DNA of 64,000 bases from positions 186,001 to 250,000 of the forward strand of contig NZ_RKST01000006.1 of assembly GCF_003934165.1 (NCBI RefSeq). Direction: 5' to 3'. Numbering within the stretch: the stretch's first letter is position 1; every line of letters starts with the position of its first letter. Shown here in pieces: positions 46,472 through 55,822 of this stretch. The position numbers and the translations under genes are program-made. The notes below the pieces were generated by a model. It saw only the letters and a program-made list of their open reading frames with translations, had not been told where the DNA came from and ran no database searches. The DNA comes from Borborobacter arsenicus (GTDB taxonomy: Bacteria > Pseudomonadota > Alphaproteobacteria > Rhizobiales > Rhizobiaceae).

Positions 46472-46912
46472 TTATTCGTCGAGCAGGCCAGGCTTGGAGT
46501 TGCCGCTGTTGTTTGTGGTCGGTGCGCCCGGTTTGTTACGATTGGCCATGAAGCGGTCGAATTCTTCCTGGTCCTTGGCGCGGCGCAATTCGCGCATATA
46601 GTCGTCGAACTCGGCAAGCGTCTCGTCGAGCTTGCGGCGCTCTTCGGCCAGGCGATCGAGTTCCTTTTCACGCCAATCGTCAAACGCGACATTGCCGGTG
46701 TGTCGATGCGCCTTGCGGGAGGCTCGGCGGCAGCCGGCAAAAACGCCATCCGTCGCGTGGTTGACGTCACGCTTGAAGCCCTCGAGCCGGTCGCCCCAGA
46801 TGATATAGGCAAGCATGGCCAGGCCCAGCGGCCAGAACACCATGAAGCCGATCACCATCAGCGCGATGGTCGCCGGCGTCCAGGCCGGGCGGATCAGTGC
46901 AGTCGTGTTCAT
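46472..46912 (-). CDS. DUF2852 domain-containing membrane protein
   Basis: A 146-residue protein with one clear membrane segment (ATIALMVIGFMVFWPLGLAML) followed by YIIWGDRLEGFKRDVNH, the DUF2852 signature. A long charged coiled-coil follows (DDWREKELDRLAEERRKLDE and on to EFDDYMRELRRAKDQEEFDRFM). The C-terminus is Asn/Gly-rich. Function is unknown. The start is set at 46912 (MNTTALIRPAWTP); an ATG about 54 bases upstream is possible. A terminator follows, so it is probably monocistronic. Confidence 0.85.
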   Translation of the reverse strand: MNTTALIRPAWTPATIALMVIGFMVFWPLGLAMLAYIIWGDRLEGFKRDVNHATDGVFAGCRRASRKAHRHTGNVAFDDWREKELDRLAEERRKLDETLAEFDDYMRELRRAKDQEEFDRFMANRNKPGAPTTNNSGNSKPGLLDE

Positions 46913-47028
46913 GTTTGTTCGCGTCCTTCCGTTGATGGCAGCCGGCGGGGCTGCTCCATTCGACATGGGAAGAGACCTGCCAAGCTTCAAGACAATGGCA
47001 GCGAAAACCGTACAAACCGCAGAACTCG

Positions 47029-48171
47029 TTAGGCTTTTTTGAAACGCTCCATACCGATCACAACCATGCCTGCGACCAGCCCCCAAAATGCCGAACCGAT
47101 GCCGAACAGCGTCAGGCCGGAGGCGGTGACGGCAAAGGCCGTGGTCGCCGCCATGCGCTCGCCTTCCTCGGCAAGGGCAATCGACAGCGCATTGGCAAGC
47201 GGCGCCATCAGGGCCAAGCCCGCCACCAGCACGATGAGGCTGGGCGGCAGCACGATGAAAATCGCCACCAGCGAAGCGCCGAAAACGGCGAAGACCAGAT
47301 AGGTCAGCGCATAGAAGGGGCCGGTCAGCCAGCGTTGCGCCGGATCGGGGTGCGTGTCCGGGCCGGTGCAGATCGCCGCCGAAATGGCTGCGAGATTGGT
47401 GGTGAGCGCTCCAAAGGGCGCGGAAAGGAGCGAGAACAGGCCAGTGATCGAAATCAGCTTGCCCGGCACGGGCTCGTAGCCGGCGGCCTTCAGCACGGCG
47501 AGGCCGGACAGGTTCTGCGAGGCCATCGTCACCAGATAGAGCGGAATGGCCAGGCCCATGACGGCACCCGTCGAGAAGGTCGGCGCAATATAATCCAGGC
47601 TCGAGAATTCCAGCGACGGCAGACCGCCGACGCGGCCGGTGAGGAATGCCATTGCCCCGCCGGCGATCAGCACGGCAAGGACCGATAGCGCCGGATTGAA
47701 CAGGCGGATGATGAAGAAGCCGGCGACCAGCGGCAGGATCAGCCAGGGATCGATCGGAACGGTCATCACCGCGCCGGTGGCGAAGGTGACGACGATGCCG
47801 GCCAGCATGCCGGACGCGACCGATGAAGGTATCTTCGAGATCAACAACATCAATGGCTTGAACAGGCCGGTGACGATGAGCAGCACGGCGGTGACGATGA
47901 AAGCGCCGACCGCCTCAGCCATCGAAAAGCCGGCGCTTGCGGCAATCAGAGCCGCGCCTGGCGTGGACCACGCCGCGATCACCGGCATGCGGCTGCGCCA
48001 GCTCAGCAGCGCCGTTTCCAGCGCTATCGCGATGCACATCGCCGTCACCCAACTCGCGGTCTGGGCAGGCGTGGCCGAAACCGCATTGGCGGCAGCGATG
48101 ATGAGCGCCAGCGTGCCGCCGAAGCCGACGATTGCAGCGACGACGGCCGATGCCGGGATGGAAGCGCGCAT
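47029..48171 (-). CDS. benE: BenE family benzoate/H+ symporter-like transporter
   Basis: A 380-residue integral membrane transporter with about eleven to twelve helices. Family features are SWVTAMCIAIALETALLSW, AAWSTPGAALIAAS (the conserved STPGAA), LYLVTMASQNLSGLAVLKAAGYEP near residue 225 and APFGALTTNLAAISAAICTGPDTHPDPAQRW. BenE proteins are annotated as benzoate:proton symporters, but few have been tested. It follows the alpha/beta hydrolase gene by four bases, suggesting a joint operon. Confidence 0.88.
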   Translation of the reverse strand: MRASIPASAVVAAIVGFGGTLALIIAAANAVSATPAQTASWVTAMCIAIALETALLSWRSRMPVIAAWSTPGAALIAASAGFSMAEAVGAFIVTAVLLIVTGLFKPLMLLISKIPSSVASGMLAGIVVTFATGAVMTVPIDPWLILPLVAGFFIIRLFNPALSVLAVLIAGGAMAFLTGRVGGLPSLEFSSLDYIAPTFSTGAVMGLAIPLYLVTMASQNLSGLAVLKAAGYEPVPGKLISITGLFSLLSAPFGALTTNLAAISAAICTGPDTHPDPAQRWLTGPFYALTYLVFAVFGASLVAIFIVLPPSLIVLVAGLALMAPLANALSIALAEEGERMAATTAFAVTASGLTLFGIGSAFWGLVAGMVVIGMERFKKA

Positions 48172-48175
48172 TCCG

Positions 48176-48949
48176 CTAACCCGCCTGCGCGCTGACGGCC
48201 TCGACCGCCCGGATCAGCATTTCGAGATCCTGCGGCCGCGACAGCCTATGGTCGCCGTCTGGAATGAGCGACAGCGTGACATCGTCCGCCGGCAGGCAGG
48301 AGACGAGCTTCAATGCGTGGGTATGCGGCACGTCCGGGTCGGCCAATCCCTGCAATATATGCACCGGGCAGTGCGTATCGATCGGTCCTGCCATCACCTT
48401 GTTCAACCGGCCATCCTCGATCAGCGCCCTTGTGTAGATATTAGGATCGTCCGAATACTCCGAGGGCTCCTCGAAGAAGCCTCTTTCCTGTAGGTCGCGC
48501 TTTTGCGCAGCACTGAGTTGCGGCTCGACCAGTTCCGTCGTGAAATCGGGCGCCGGCGCCAAAAGCACCAGCCCTGCGATGCGCTCTCCGTCTCCTGCCT
48601 TGTGCAGTTCCTGCACCATTCTGAGCGCGATCCATGCCCCCATCGAGGAGCCGACCAGGACCTGCCGGCCGGAGGTGAAGCGGCGGAAGACTGCCAGGCT
48701 TTCGCCAAGCCATTTCGAGATCGTGCCATCGGCAAAGGCGCCGCCGGACTCGCCATGGCCGGAATAATCATGGCGCAGGAAGGCCCGACCGTTGCGTCCC
48801 GCCCAGTCGCTCAAGGTTTCGGCCTTGGTGCCGAGCATGTCGGAGCGATAGCCGCCAAGCCACATCACGCCCGGCACCTTTCCGGCAAGGCGCCGAAACG
48901 CAACGGCATTGCCGTTCACATCGATAAAGTCGGGGGGCGTGATCGTCAT
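48176..48949 (-). CDS. Alpha/beta hydrolase
   Basis: A 257-residue serine hydrolase. The nucleophile elbow is GSSMG in VLVGSSMGAWIALRM near residue 100. The oxyanion region GGYRSDM and a DYSGHGESGG segment precede it. The acid and histidine are expected in LQGLADPDVP and DGDHRLSRPQD. It resembles the ABHD10-like thioesterase group, but the substrate is not known. The ATG at 48949 is used; a GTG at 48985 would add twelve residues. It precedes benE in one operon. Confidence 0.85.
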   Translation of the reverse strand: MTITPPDFIDVNGNAVAFRRLAGKVPGVMWLGGYRSDMLGTKAETLSDWAGRNGRAFLRHDYSGHGESGGAFADGTISKWLGESLAVFRRFTSGRQVLVGSSMGAWIALRMVQELHKAGDGERIAGLVLLAPAPDFTTELVEPQLSAAQKRDLQERGFFEEPSEYSDDPNIYTRALIEDGRLNKVMAGPIDTHCPVHILQGLADPDVPHTHALKLVSCLPADDVTLSLIPDGDHRLSRPQDLEMLIRAVEAVSAQAG

Positions 48950-49155
48950 ATTGAATTTTCCTGCAAAGCGCCGTTCTTTTGGCACAGCTCCAATCCGGCG
49001 GGAAGTCCTGTGTTGAGCCGCAGCAACAACCTGATCGTCATAAGCAGTTTCAGGTGATTTATTCTGTCTGCTGTGCTATTGACTCGCTCCGTTCTGTGCC
49101 GACATAGGCGCAGACCCCTACGCAATGAATGTCAACGGCTAAGGAGACCACGACC

Positions 49156-49692
49156 ATTCGCAGACCTTTCAAAGCAGCGGCACCCACCAAGGACGGGCCG
49201 CGCTCCAATCGCGACATCCGGGTACCCCGGGTCCAGCTCATCGACGCAGATGGCACCAATCGCGGTGAAGTTTCAATCAATGACGCACTGCTGGCCGCCG
49301 AAGAGGCAGGCCTCGATCTCGTCGAAATATCCCCAAATGCAAATCCGCCGGTCACGAAGATTCTCGACCTCGGCAAACTGAAATATGCCAACCAGAAGAA
49401 GGCAGCCGAAGCGCGCAAGCATCAGAAGACCATCGAGATCAAGGAGATCAAGATGCGTCCGAATATCGACAGTCACGATTACGACGTGAAGATGCGGGCC
49501 GTGCGGCGCTTTTTCGAAGAAGGCGACAAGGTCAAGCTGACGCTGCGCTTCCGCGGCCGCGAGATGGCGCATATGGAGTTGGGCATGCAACTTCTCAACA
49601 AGGTGCGTGAGGAGACCGCGACCATCGCCAAGGTCGAGGCCGAACCGAAGCTTGAAGGCCGCCAGATGATGATGGTGCTCGCGCCGCGCTGA
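49156..49692 (+). CDS. infC: Translation initiation factor IF-3, ATT start codon
   Basis: IF-3 binds the 30S subunit and checks start-codon pairing. The 178-residue protein reads (I/M)[29 protein letters not shown], then [22 protein letters not shown] and a C-terminal domain ending [18 protein letters not shown]. The start is taken as ATT at 49156: AAGGAG lies nine bases upstream, and rhizobial IF-3 begins at RRPFK. The ATG at 49129 has no ribosome binding site. AUU starts in infC are known from E. coli, where they allow IF-3 to repress its own translation. Confidence 0.93.
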   Translation: MRRPFKAAAPTKDGPRSNRDIRVPRVQLIDADGTNRGEVSINDALLAAEEAGLDLVEISPNANPPVTKILDLGKLKYANQKKAAEARKHQKTIEIKEIKMRPNIDSHDYDVKMRAVRRFFEEGDKVKLTLRFRGREMAHMELGMQLLNKVREETATIAKVEAEPKLEGRQMMMVLAPR

Positions 49693-49749
49693 CCGGCCGC
49701 CATAATTGAGACAGGTCTGTGTTTTTGGACATCGTCTCCAAACAACTGA

Positions 49750-49786
49750 GGCCAGCGGCGTTGCGCCAACCGCCGCTGGCCTTTTC
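49750..49786 (+). terminator. Rho-independent terminator of infC
   Basis: GGCCAGCGGCG and CGCCGCTGGCC form a perfect 11-pair stem with a ten-base loop, followed by TTTTCTC. It lies 57 bases after the infC stop. Confidence 0.88.
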
Positions 49787-49803
49787 TCAGGACGATGTCC
49801 GCC

Positions 49804-50424
49804 ATGATTCCTGCCTATGATCTGAGCCGCTTTCAAAGGCGGCGGCGCATTGCGATCGCGATCCTGGTGAGCGTGATTTTCGCAGCGCTTCTGTTCGTGC
49901 GATCGGCCGTCACCACCGACAACACCTTCCACGAATATGTGGAATCCTTTGGCGGAGCGGCCATTCTGGTGGCAATTCTCGGGCGCACATGGTGCACGCT
50001 CTATATTGGCGGGCGCAAAAGCGCCGAGATCGTGCGGGGCGGCCCCTATTCCGTCACCCGCAATCCGCTTTACGTGTTCAGCACCATCGGCGCAGCCGGG
50101 ATCGGTGCGATGACGGGAAGCGTGACGGTCGCGGTGGCATTTGCCGTCATCACCTATCTCGCATTTCATTCGGTGACGCTGGTCGAGGAAGCCTATCTCA
50201 AGCAGGCGTTCGGCGAGCCGTACCTCGATTACATGGAGCAGGTGCCGCGGTTCTTCCCCCGCTTCAGCCTGTTCCATGAAAGCGAAACCCTGACGGTGAA
50301 GCCGCAACTGATCTACCGCACCTTCACCGATGGCCTGATCTTCCTGGCCGCCTACCCGTTTTTCGAACTGGTGGAGTATCTCCAGGATACGGGAGTGCTG
50401 CCGGTTTTCCTCTGGCTTTACTGA
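49804..50424 (+). CDS. Isoprenylcysteine carboxyl methyltransferase (ICMT) family membrane protein
   Basis: A 206-residue membrane protein with four to five helices. The ICMT/PEMT-family C-terminal motif is visible: RGGPYSVTRNPLYVFSTIGAAG near residue 80 and VEEAYLKQAFGEPYLDYMEQVPRFFP. Bacterial members methylate unknown lipids or small molecules with SAM. The start is at ATG 49804 (AGGA is 11 bases upstream) or at 49795. It sits between terminators, so it is its own transcript. Confidence 0.82.
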   Translation: MIPAYDLSRFQRRRRIAIAILVSVIFAALLFVRSAVTTDNTFHEYVESFGGAAILVAILGRTWCTLYIGGRKSAEIVRGGPYSVTRNPLYVFSTIGAAGIGAMTGSVTVAVAFAVITYLAFHSVTLVEEAYLKQAFGEPYLDYMEQVPRFFPRFSLFHESETLTVKPQLIYRTFTDGLIFLAAYPFFELVEYLQDTGVLPVFLWLY

Positions 50425-50461
50425 GCGCATCGCCGGCTGGATTCGCCGGTTGCGCTTTTTT
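50425..50461 (+). terminator. Terminator of the ICMT-family gene
   Basis: GCGCA/TGCGC and CCGGC/GCCGG pair with a small internal loop around TGGATTC, followed by six T. It starts directly after the stop codon and precedes the rpmI leader. Confidence 0.8.
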
Positions 50462-50490
50462 CAAGGCGCCGCTATAAGGCCGCGTCCAAG

Positions 50491-50520
50491 AACCGTCCGG
50501 CAGGGCATGCCGTGGCGGTT
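50491..50520 (+). promoter_or_regulatory. Stem-loop in the rpmI-rplT leader
   Basis: AACCG-TC-CGGCA-GGGCA-TGCCG-TGG-CGGTT forms a two-part hairpin about 75 bases upstream of the rpmI ATG. Ribosomal protein L20 autoregulates rpmI-rplT through leader structures in several bacteria, but I cannot show that this one binds L20. Confidence 0.4.
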
Positions 50521-50595
50521 TCTAATGCTTTCGGGCGTTGGTCTGCCTGAAGCAAGAACAAGCGCAATTATGCGCGCGAGAAAAAGGAAAGCAAA

Positions 50596-50805
50596 ATGCC
50601 CAAGATGAAGACCAAATCGGCCGCCAAGAAGCGGTTCAAGATCACTGCCACGGGCAAGGTCCTGTCGGCAGCCGCCGGCAAGCGCCACGGCATGATCAAG
50701 CGCACCAACAAGTTCATCCGCGATGCCCGCGGCACCATGGTTCTGGCAGAACCGGATGCCAAGAAGGTCATCAAGAATTTCCTGCCTAACGGCGGCGGCA
50801 TCTGA
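50596..50805 (+). CDS. rpmI: 50S ribosomal protein L35
   Basis: A 69-residue basic ribosomal protein starting [22 protein letters not shown], the bL35 signature. It has KRHGMIKRT in the middle and a C-terminal [19 protein letters not shown] lies upstream of the ATG. It forms the classical rpmI-rplT pair with a 33-base gap. Confidence 0.97.
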   Translation: MPKMKTKSAAKKRFKITATGKVLSAAAGKRHGMIKRTNKFIRDARGTMVLAEPDAKKVIKNFLPNGGGI

Positions 50806-50838
50806 GCCGGTTGGAAGCGATATTAAGGAGATCATGAC

Positions 50839-51237
50839 ATGCGCGTAAAAAGAGGCACTACCGGCCACGCCAAGCACAAGAAGGTCCTGAAGGCCGCCAA
50901 GGGCTTTTACGGCCGTCGCAAGAACACCATCCGCATCGCCAAGCAGGCAGTCGAGAAGTCGCTGCAATACGCCTATCGCGATCGCAAGAACCGCAAGCGC
51001 AATTTCCGTGCGCTCTGGGTCCAGCGCATCAATGCCGCGGTGCGCGAGCATGGCCTGACCTATGGCCGTTTCATCGATGGCCTCAACAAGGCAGGCATCG
51101 AGATCGACCGCAAGGTGCTGTCCGACATGGCCATCCATGAACCGCAGGCATTCGCGGCGCTGGTCGCCAAGGCCAAGGTGGCGCTCGAATATCTGAAGAA
51201 CACCACACCGAACGCTTTTGAAAGCGCAGTCGCCTAA
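50839..51237 (+). CDS. rplT: 50S ribosomal protein L20
   Basis: A 132-residue bL20 protein needed early in 50S assembly. It starts [34 protein letters not shown]; most homologues read MARVKRG, so one residue is missing. [24 protein letters not shown] and the conserved [16 protein letters not shown] follow. The ribosome binding site AAGGAG is at 50826. A terminator or attenuator hairpin follows at 51277. Confidence 0.97.
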   Translation: MRVKRGTTGHAKHKKVLKAAKGFYGRRKNTIRIAKQAVEKSLQYAYRDRKNRKRNFRALWVQRINAAVREHGLTYGRFIDGLNKAGIEIDRKVLSDMAIHEPQAFAALVAKAKVALEYLKNTTPNAFESAVA

Positions 51238-51276
51238 GACCAGCGCTTTCCCCAGCTTCGACATATCCATCCTGGG

Positions 51277-51308
51277 AAACCCGCGCTGGCAGGCTGGCGC
51301 GGGTTTTT
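51277..51308 (+). terminator. Terminator or attenuator after rplT
   Basis: AAACCCGCGC and GCGCGGGTTT form a ten-pair stem with a ten-base loop, followed by further T. It ends 16 bases before the ATG of the kinase-like gene, so expression of the kinase-pheS-pheT unit requires readthrough or a promoter hidden in the rplT end. Confidence 0.85.
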
Positions 51309-51324
51309 CGTGTGAAAAACGGGC

Positions 51325-52203
51325 ATGACCAAGGAACCGCAACACAGCAGCGATACGCTCTCCGCCGACGGCCTGGCGACATTGCTCAGGCTGCTGGTGA
51401 CTGCGCCGCATGCGCGCGTTTCCAGTGCCGTCATCGATGGTTGCACGCTGTGGATCAAGCGCTACGACGTTGCGGAGCAGCCCTTGGCCAAAGGCGCGCA
51501 TTCCGTGCTTTCGCCACTCCTGCCGCTCTATCTGCGCGCCTCGCCACGGGTAGACAGCCAGGGTTTCATCGATCGTGAAGTCCGCAAGATGACGGCTTTC
51601 CGCGATGCTGGCTTTTCGGTCGCCGATATAGTGTTCCGCAATGAGAAGGTGCTGGTGCTTTCGGAGACCGCCGAGATCGTCCAGCAACGGCTTTGGCGCT
51701 TGCGCGGCGTGGACGAGGTGGCACATGATGATCTGCTGGTCGGCATGGCCGGTGCACTGGCCAGCCTTCACCGGGCCGGGCTCTGCCATGGGCGGCCGCA
51801 TCCACGCGACATGTTCGCGCATGGCGACCATTGGGGGTTCATCGACTTCGAGGAAGAACCCGAAGCCGTCATGCCTCTGGCACTCGCACAGGCCCGCGAC
51901 GTCTGGCTGCTTTTCCTGCAGATATCCGGCCAGGCGTTGAGGGCCGATACCAAGGCGCGGGCATTTGACGCCTACCGCAGCAATGCACCTGACGATGCCC
52001 TTGTCGCCCTGAAAGACATTGCCCGTTTCTTTTCCGCCGTAAGTTCGCCCCTGCGCCTCGCACCCGTTTCCATGCTTGGCAAGGACGGACGGAATATTTT
52101 GAAGGGAACAGGTTTCCTGAAAGCCGCCCTCGATGCTGTCCGCACTCGGGCGGCAGAGGGTGATTTCGCACCAGCCACCGGCCACGATGGACCGAGGGGA
52201 TAA
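51325..52203 (+). CDS. BUD32/LPS-kinase-like protein with HGR replacing HGD
   Basis: A 292-residue protein-kinase-fold candidate. The ATP lysine is Lys45 in TLWIKRYD, and the helix C glutamate could be Glu85 in REVRKMTAF. The catalytic-loop position reads HGRPHPRDMF (His155-Asp162) with Arg where most kinases have Asp, and the metal motif is FIDFEEE with Asp174. This HGRxxxRD...IDFE style is seen in bacterial proteins annotated as BUD32-like. It sits between rplT and pheS, three bases before the pheS start. No substrate is known. Confidence 0.7.
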   Translation: MTKEPQHSSDTLSADGLATLLRLLVTAPHARVSSAVIDGCTLWIKRYDVAEQPLAKGAHSVLSPLLPLYLRASPRVDSQGFIDREVRKMTAFRDAGFSVADIVFRNEKVLVLSETAEIVQQRLWRLRGVDEVAHDDLLVGMAGALASLHRAGLCHGRPHPRDMFAHGDHWGFIDFEEEPEAVMPLALAQARDVWLLFLQISGQALRADTKARAFDAYRSNAPDDALVALKDIARFFSAVSSPLRLAPVSMLGKDGRNILKGTGFLKAALDAVRTRAAEGDFAPATGHDGPRG

Positions 52204-52206
52204 TCA

Positions 52207-53292
52207 ATGACAGATCTCGAACAACTTGAACGATCCATTGTGCAGGCAGTGGCGGAAGCGACCGACGAAGCCGCGATCGAGGCCGTCCGCATCACGGCAC
52301 TGGGCAAGAAGGGCTCCGTCTCGGAGATGCTGAAGACGCTCGGCTCGATGACGCCCGAGGAACGGCAGATCAAGGGCCCGGCCATCAACGGGCTGAAGAA
52401 CCGTGTCACCGAGGCGCTGGCAGCCCGCAAGACCGAGCTCAGGGACGCGGCAATCACCGCGCGCCTTGCCGCCGAAAAGCTCGACGTGACGTTGCCGGTA
52501 CGCCAGTCGCCGGCCGAGCGCGGCCGCATCCATCCGATCAGCCAGGTCATCGACGAGATCGCGGCGATTTTCGGCGACATGGGATTTGCGATCGCCGAGG
52601 GGCCGGACATCGAGACCGACTATTACAATTTCACCGCGCTGAACTTCCCGGAAGGGCATCCGGCGCGCGAGATGCACGACACTTTCTTCTTCCAGCCGGA
52701 TGAGAAGGGCGAGCGCAAGGTGCTGCGCACCCACACCTCGCCGGTGCAGATCCGCACCATGGAAGCGCAAAAGCCGCCGATCCGCATCGTTATTCCCGGC
52801 AAGACCTACCGGCAGGATTCGGATGCCACCCATTCGCCGATGTTCCATCAGGTCGAAGGGCTGGTGGTCGACAAAACCGCCAATGTCGCCAATATGAAGT
52901 GGGTGCTGGAGGAGTTCTGCAAGGCCTTCTTCGAGGTGCCGTCGGTCAGGATGCGCTTCCGCCCGTCCTTCTTTCCATTCACCGAGCCGAGTCTGGAGGT
53001 CGATATCCAGTGCGATCGTTCACGCCCGGGCGAAGTGCGCTTCGGCGAGGGCTCGGACTGGATGGAAATTCTCGGATGCGGCATGGTGCACCCCAATGTG
53101 CTGCGCGCCGGCGGGCTCGATCCGGACGAATATCAGGGCTTTGCCTGGGGCATGGGCATCGATCGCCTCGCCATGCTGAAATACGGCATGCCGGACCTGC
53201 GCGCCTTCTTCGATGCCGATGTGCGCTGGCTGTCCCATTACGGTTTCCGCCCGCTCGACATGCCGACACTGTTCGGCGGCTTGAGCAGCTAA
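52207..53292 (+). CDS. pheS: Phenylalanyl-tRNA synthetase alpha subunit
   Basis: The 361-residue catalytic subunit of the class II PheRS heterotetramer. The N-terminal coiled coil spans about residues 1-90. Class II motifs follow: [22 protein letters not shown] (motif 1 region), [25 protein letters not shown] (motif 2) and [20 protein letters not shown] (motif 3). It lies between the kinase-like gene (3-base gap) and pheT (21-base gap). Confidence 0.97.
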   Translation: MTDLEQLERSIVQAVAEATDEAAIEAVRITALGKKGSVSEMLKTLGSMTPEERQIKGPAINGLKNRVTEALAARKTELRDAAITARLAAEKLDVTLPVRQSPAERGRIHPISQVIDEIAAIFGDMGFAIAEGPDIETDYYNFTALNFPEGHPAREMHDTFFFQPDEKGERKVLRTHTSPVQIRTMEAQKPPIRIVIPGKTYRQDSDATHSPMFHQVEGLVVDKTANVANMKWVLEEFCKAFFEVPSVRMRFRPSFFPFTEPSLEVDIQCDRSRPGEVRFGEGSDWMEILGCGMVHPNVLRAGGLDPDEYQGFAWGMGIDRLAMLKYGMPDLRAFFDADVRWLSHYGFRPLDMPTLFGGLSS

Positions 53293-53313
53293 GCGGCGGA
53301 AAGGATATTTGTC

Positions 53314-55719
53314 ATGAAATTCACCCTCTCCTGGCTCAAGGATCACCTTGAAACCGAAGCCTCGCTCGATGAGATCGTCGAGCGACTGACCATGATCGGC
53401 CTTGAGGTCGAATCCGTCGACGACAAGTCGGCGCTGAAGCCTTTTGTCATCGCCAGGGTGCTGACGGCTGACCGACACCCCGACGCCGACAAGCTGCAGG
53501 TGCTGAGCGTCGATACCGGCGCGGGCGCGCCGGTCCAGGTGGTCTGCGGCGCGCCCAATGCGCGCGCCGGACTGATCGGAGCCTTCGCCGCACCCGGCGC
53601 CTATGTCCCCGGCATCGATGTGACGCTTACGGTCGGCAAGATCAGAGGCGTCGAGAGCCACGGCATGATGTGCTCGGAGCGCGAGCTTCAGCTTTCCGAC
53701 GAGCACACCGGTATCATCGACCTGCCCGAAGATGCGCCGGTCGGCACGTCATTTGCCGCCTATGCGCATCTCGACGACCCGGTCATCGAGATCAACCTGA
53801 CGCCGAACCGCCCCGATGCCACCGGCGTCTACGGCATTGCACGCGATCTGGCCGCAAGCGGGCTCGGCAAGCTGAAGCCAGCCCCTATCGGCAAGATCGA
53901 GGGCGAAGGCGAATGCCCAATAAAGGTGACGATCGAGGCACCGGAGCTTTGCCCCGGCTTTGCGGTGCGTCTCGTTCGCGGCGTCAAGAACGGCCCCTCT
54001 CCGAAATGGCTGCAGCAACGGCTGATCGCCATAGGGCTTCGGCCGATCAATGCGCTGGTCGACATCACCAACTACCTCACCTTCGACCGCGGCCGCCCGC
54101 TGCATGTCTATGATGCCGCGAAGGTGAAGGGCGACCTCGTCGTGCGACGGGCGAAGGAGGGCGAGAAGGTGCTGGCGCTCGACGGGCGCGAATATGCGCT
54201 GACCCCCGAAATGTGCACCATTGCCGATGCCAAGGGCCCGGATTCCATCGCCGGCGTGATGGGCGGCGAGCATACGGGCAGCGATGAGGGCACCACGGAT
54301 GTGCTGATCGAGTCGGCACTGTGGGAGCCGCTCAACATCGCCCGCACCGGGCGCACGCTCGGCATCATCACCGATGCCCGCTATCGCTTCGAGCGCGGTG
54401 TCGATCCCGAATTCATGGCGCCGGGGCTGGATCTGGCGACCCGGATGGTGATCGACCTGTGCGGCGGCTCGCCCTCCCGTGCAGAAGTCACCGGTTATGC
54501 CGGCCATACCCCGAAGGTCGTGTCCCTCCCGCTGGCGGAGGTCAAGCGGCTCACCGGCATCGAAGTTCCGCGGCAGGAAAGCCTCGACATTCTCACCCGC
54601 CTTGGTTTCAAGCCGCTGGGCAATGGCGATGTGGTCGATGTCGAGGTGCCGTCCTGGCGTCCTGATGTCGACGGCAAGGCCGATCTGGTGGAAGAGGTGA
54701 TGCGCATTCATGGCGTCGACAATATCGCGCCGCAGCCGCTGACCAGCCATGACGCCGTCAATGGCAAGATCCTGACCTCACTCCAGATCCGCACCCGCTC
54801 GGCCAAGCGGGCGCTCGCCGTGCGCGGCATGATGGAAGCGGTGACGTGGTCGTTCATTCCGGCCCGGCATGCCGAGCTGTTCGGCGGCGGGCAGGGCGCG
54901 CTGAAGCTTGCCAACCCGATCGCCGCCGACATGTCGGACATGCGGCCCTCGCTTCTGCCGGGGCTGATCGCTGCCGCCCAGCGCAACGCCGCCCGCGGCA
55001 TCGGCGATGTTGCCCTGTTCGAAGTGTCCGGCACCTATGAGGGCGACACGCCCGAGGCGCAGCGGCGCGTTGCTTCAGGCGTTCGGCGCGGTACCGCCGG
55101 GCTCGATGGTGCGGGCCGGCACTGGGCCGGCAATGCCACGACCGTTGGCGTGTTCGACGCCAAGGCCGATGCGCTGGCCGTCCTGGAAGCCTGCGGCGCG
55201 CCGGTGGACAAACTGCAGATCGAGCCGGGCGGCCCCTCCTGGTATCATCCCGGCCGAAGCGGCACCATCAAGCTCGGCCCCAAGGTGGTGCTCGGCCATT
55301 TCGGTGAATTCCACCCCAAGACGCTGGAAGCCCTGGACGTCTCCGGCCCGCTTTGCGGCTTCGAAGTGTTCATCGACGTTATCCCCGAGCCGAAGGCAAA
55401 GCCGACCCGCACCAAGCCCAGGCTCGAACTGTCGCCCTTCCAGGCGGTGAAGCGCGACTTCGCCTTTGTCGTCGACAAGACAGTGGAGGCGGCGGTGCTG
55501 ACGCGCGCGGCCGCTTCTGCCGACAAGAAGCTGATTACCGGTGTTTCGGTATTCGACATCTTCGAAGGTCCTTCTCTTGGCGAAGGCAAGAAGTCGGTGG
55601 CGATCGAGGTCTCGATCCAGCCGGTGGAGCGGACGCTGACCGATGAGGATTTCGAGGCATTGGCCGCACGTATCGTCGCCAATGTCGCCAAACAGACCGG
55701 CGGTGTGCTGCGCGGCTGA
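53314..55719 (+). CDS. pheT: Phenylalanyl-tRNA synthetase beta subunit
   Basis: The 801-residue beta subunit carries tRNA-binding and editing domains. The EMAP-like tRNA-binding domain is at residues 40-150, including [13 protein letters not shown] and [11 protein letters not shown]. The B3/4 editing domain spans 210-390 ([25 protein letters not shown]), B5 spans 400-480 ([13 protein letters not shown]), then the core. The anticodon-binding FDX-ACB domain occupies the end ([21 protein letters not shown]). A terminator follows 23 bases after the stop. Confidence 0.97.
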   Translation: MKFTLSWLKDHLETEASLDEIVERLTMIGLEVESVDDKSALKPFVIARVLTADRHPDADKLQVLSVDTGAGAPVQVVCGAPNARAGLIGAFAAPGAYVPGIDVTLTVGKIRGVESHGMMCSERELQLSDEHTGIIDLPEDAPVGTSFAAYAHLDDPVIEINLTPNRPDATGVYGIARDLAASGLGKLKPAPIGKIEGEGECPIKVTIEAPELCPGFAVRLVRGVKNGPSPKWLQQRLIAIGLRPINALVDITNYLTFDRGRPLHVYDAAKVKGDLVVRRAKEGEKVLALDGREYALTPEMCTIADAKGPDSIAGVMGGEHTGSDEGTTDVLIESALWEPLNIARTGRTLGIITDARYRFERGVDPEFMAPGLDLATRMVIDLCGGSPSRAEVTGYAGHTPKVVSLPLAEVKRLTGIEVPRQESLDILTRLGFKPLGNGDVVDVEVPSWRPDVDGKADLVEEVMRIHGVDNIAPQPLTSHDAVNGKILTSLQIRTRSAKRALAVRGMMEAVTWSFIPARHAELFGGGQGALKLANPIAADMSDMRPSLLPGLIAAAQRNAARGIGDVALFEVSGTYEGDTPEAQRRVASGVRRGTAGLDGAGRHWAGNATTVGVFDAKADALAVLEACGAPVDKLQIEPGGPSWYHPGRSGTIKLGPKVVLGHFGEFHPKTLEALDVSGPLCGFEVFIDVIPEPKAKPTRTKPRLELSPFQAVKRDFAFVVDKTVEAAVLTRAAASADKKLITGVSVFDIFEGPSLGEGKKSVAIEVSIQPVERTLTDEDFEALAARIVANVAKQTGGVLRG

Positions 55720-55741
55720 TCTTCTCAGGTATTCCAGTCTG

Positions 55742-55770
55742 AAAGCCGGGCCTTGGGCCCGGCTTTTCTT
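55742..55770 (+). terminator. Rho-independent terminator of pheT
   Basis: AAAGCCGGGCC and GGCCCGGCTTT form an 11-pair stem with a three-base loop, followed by TCTTTT. Confidence 0.9.
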
Positions 55771-55822
55771 TTGGCCACCCGCTAGGCTAGGCTCACGCGA
55801 GCAGTTTGAGGAGGAGCCAAAA

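Noticed and set aside
49129-49158. ATG at 49129 as the infC start
   Set aside because: No ribosome binding site precedes it, whereas AAGGAG is ideally placed for the ATT at 49156, and the extra residues have no family similarity.
50839-50850. Missing alanine after Met in L20 as a frameshift or start error
   Set aside because: The ribosome binding site AAGGAG is at normal distance from this ATG, and the rest of the protein is intact; a one-residue difference is within natural variation.
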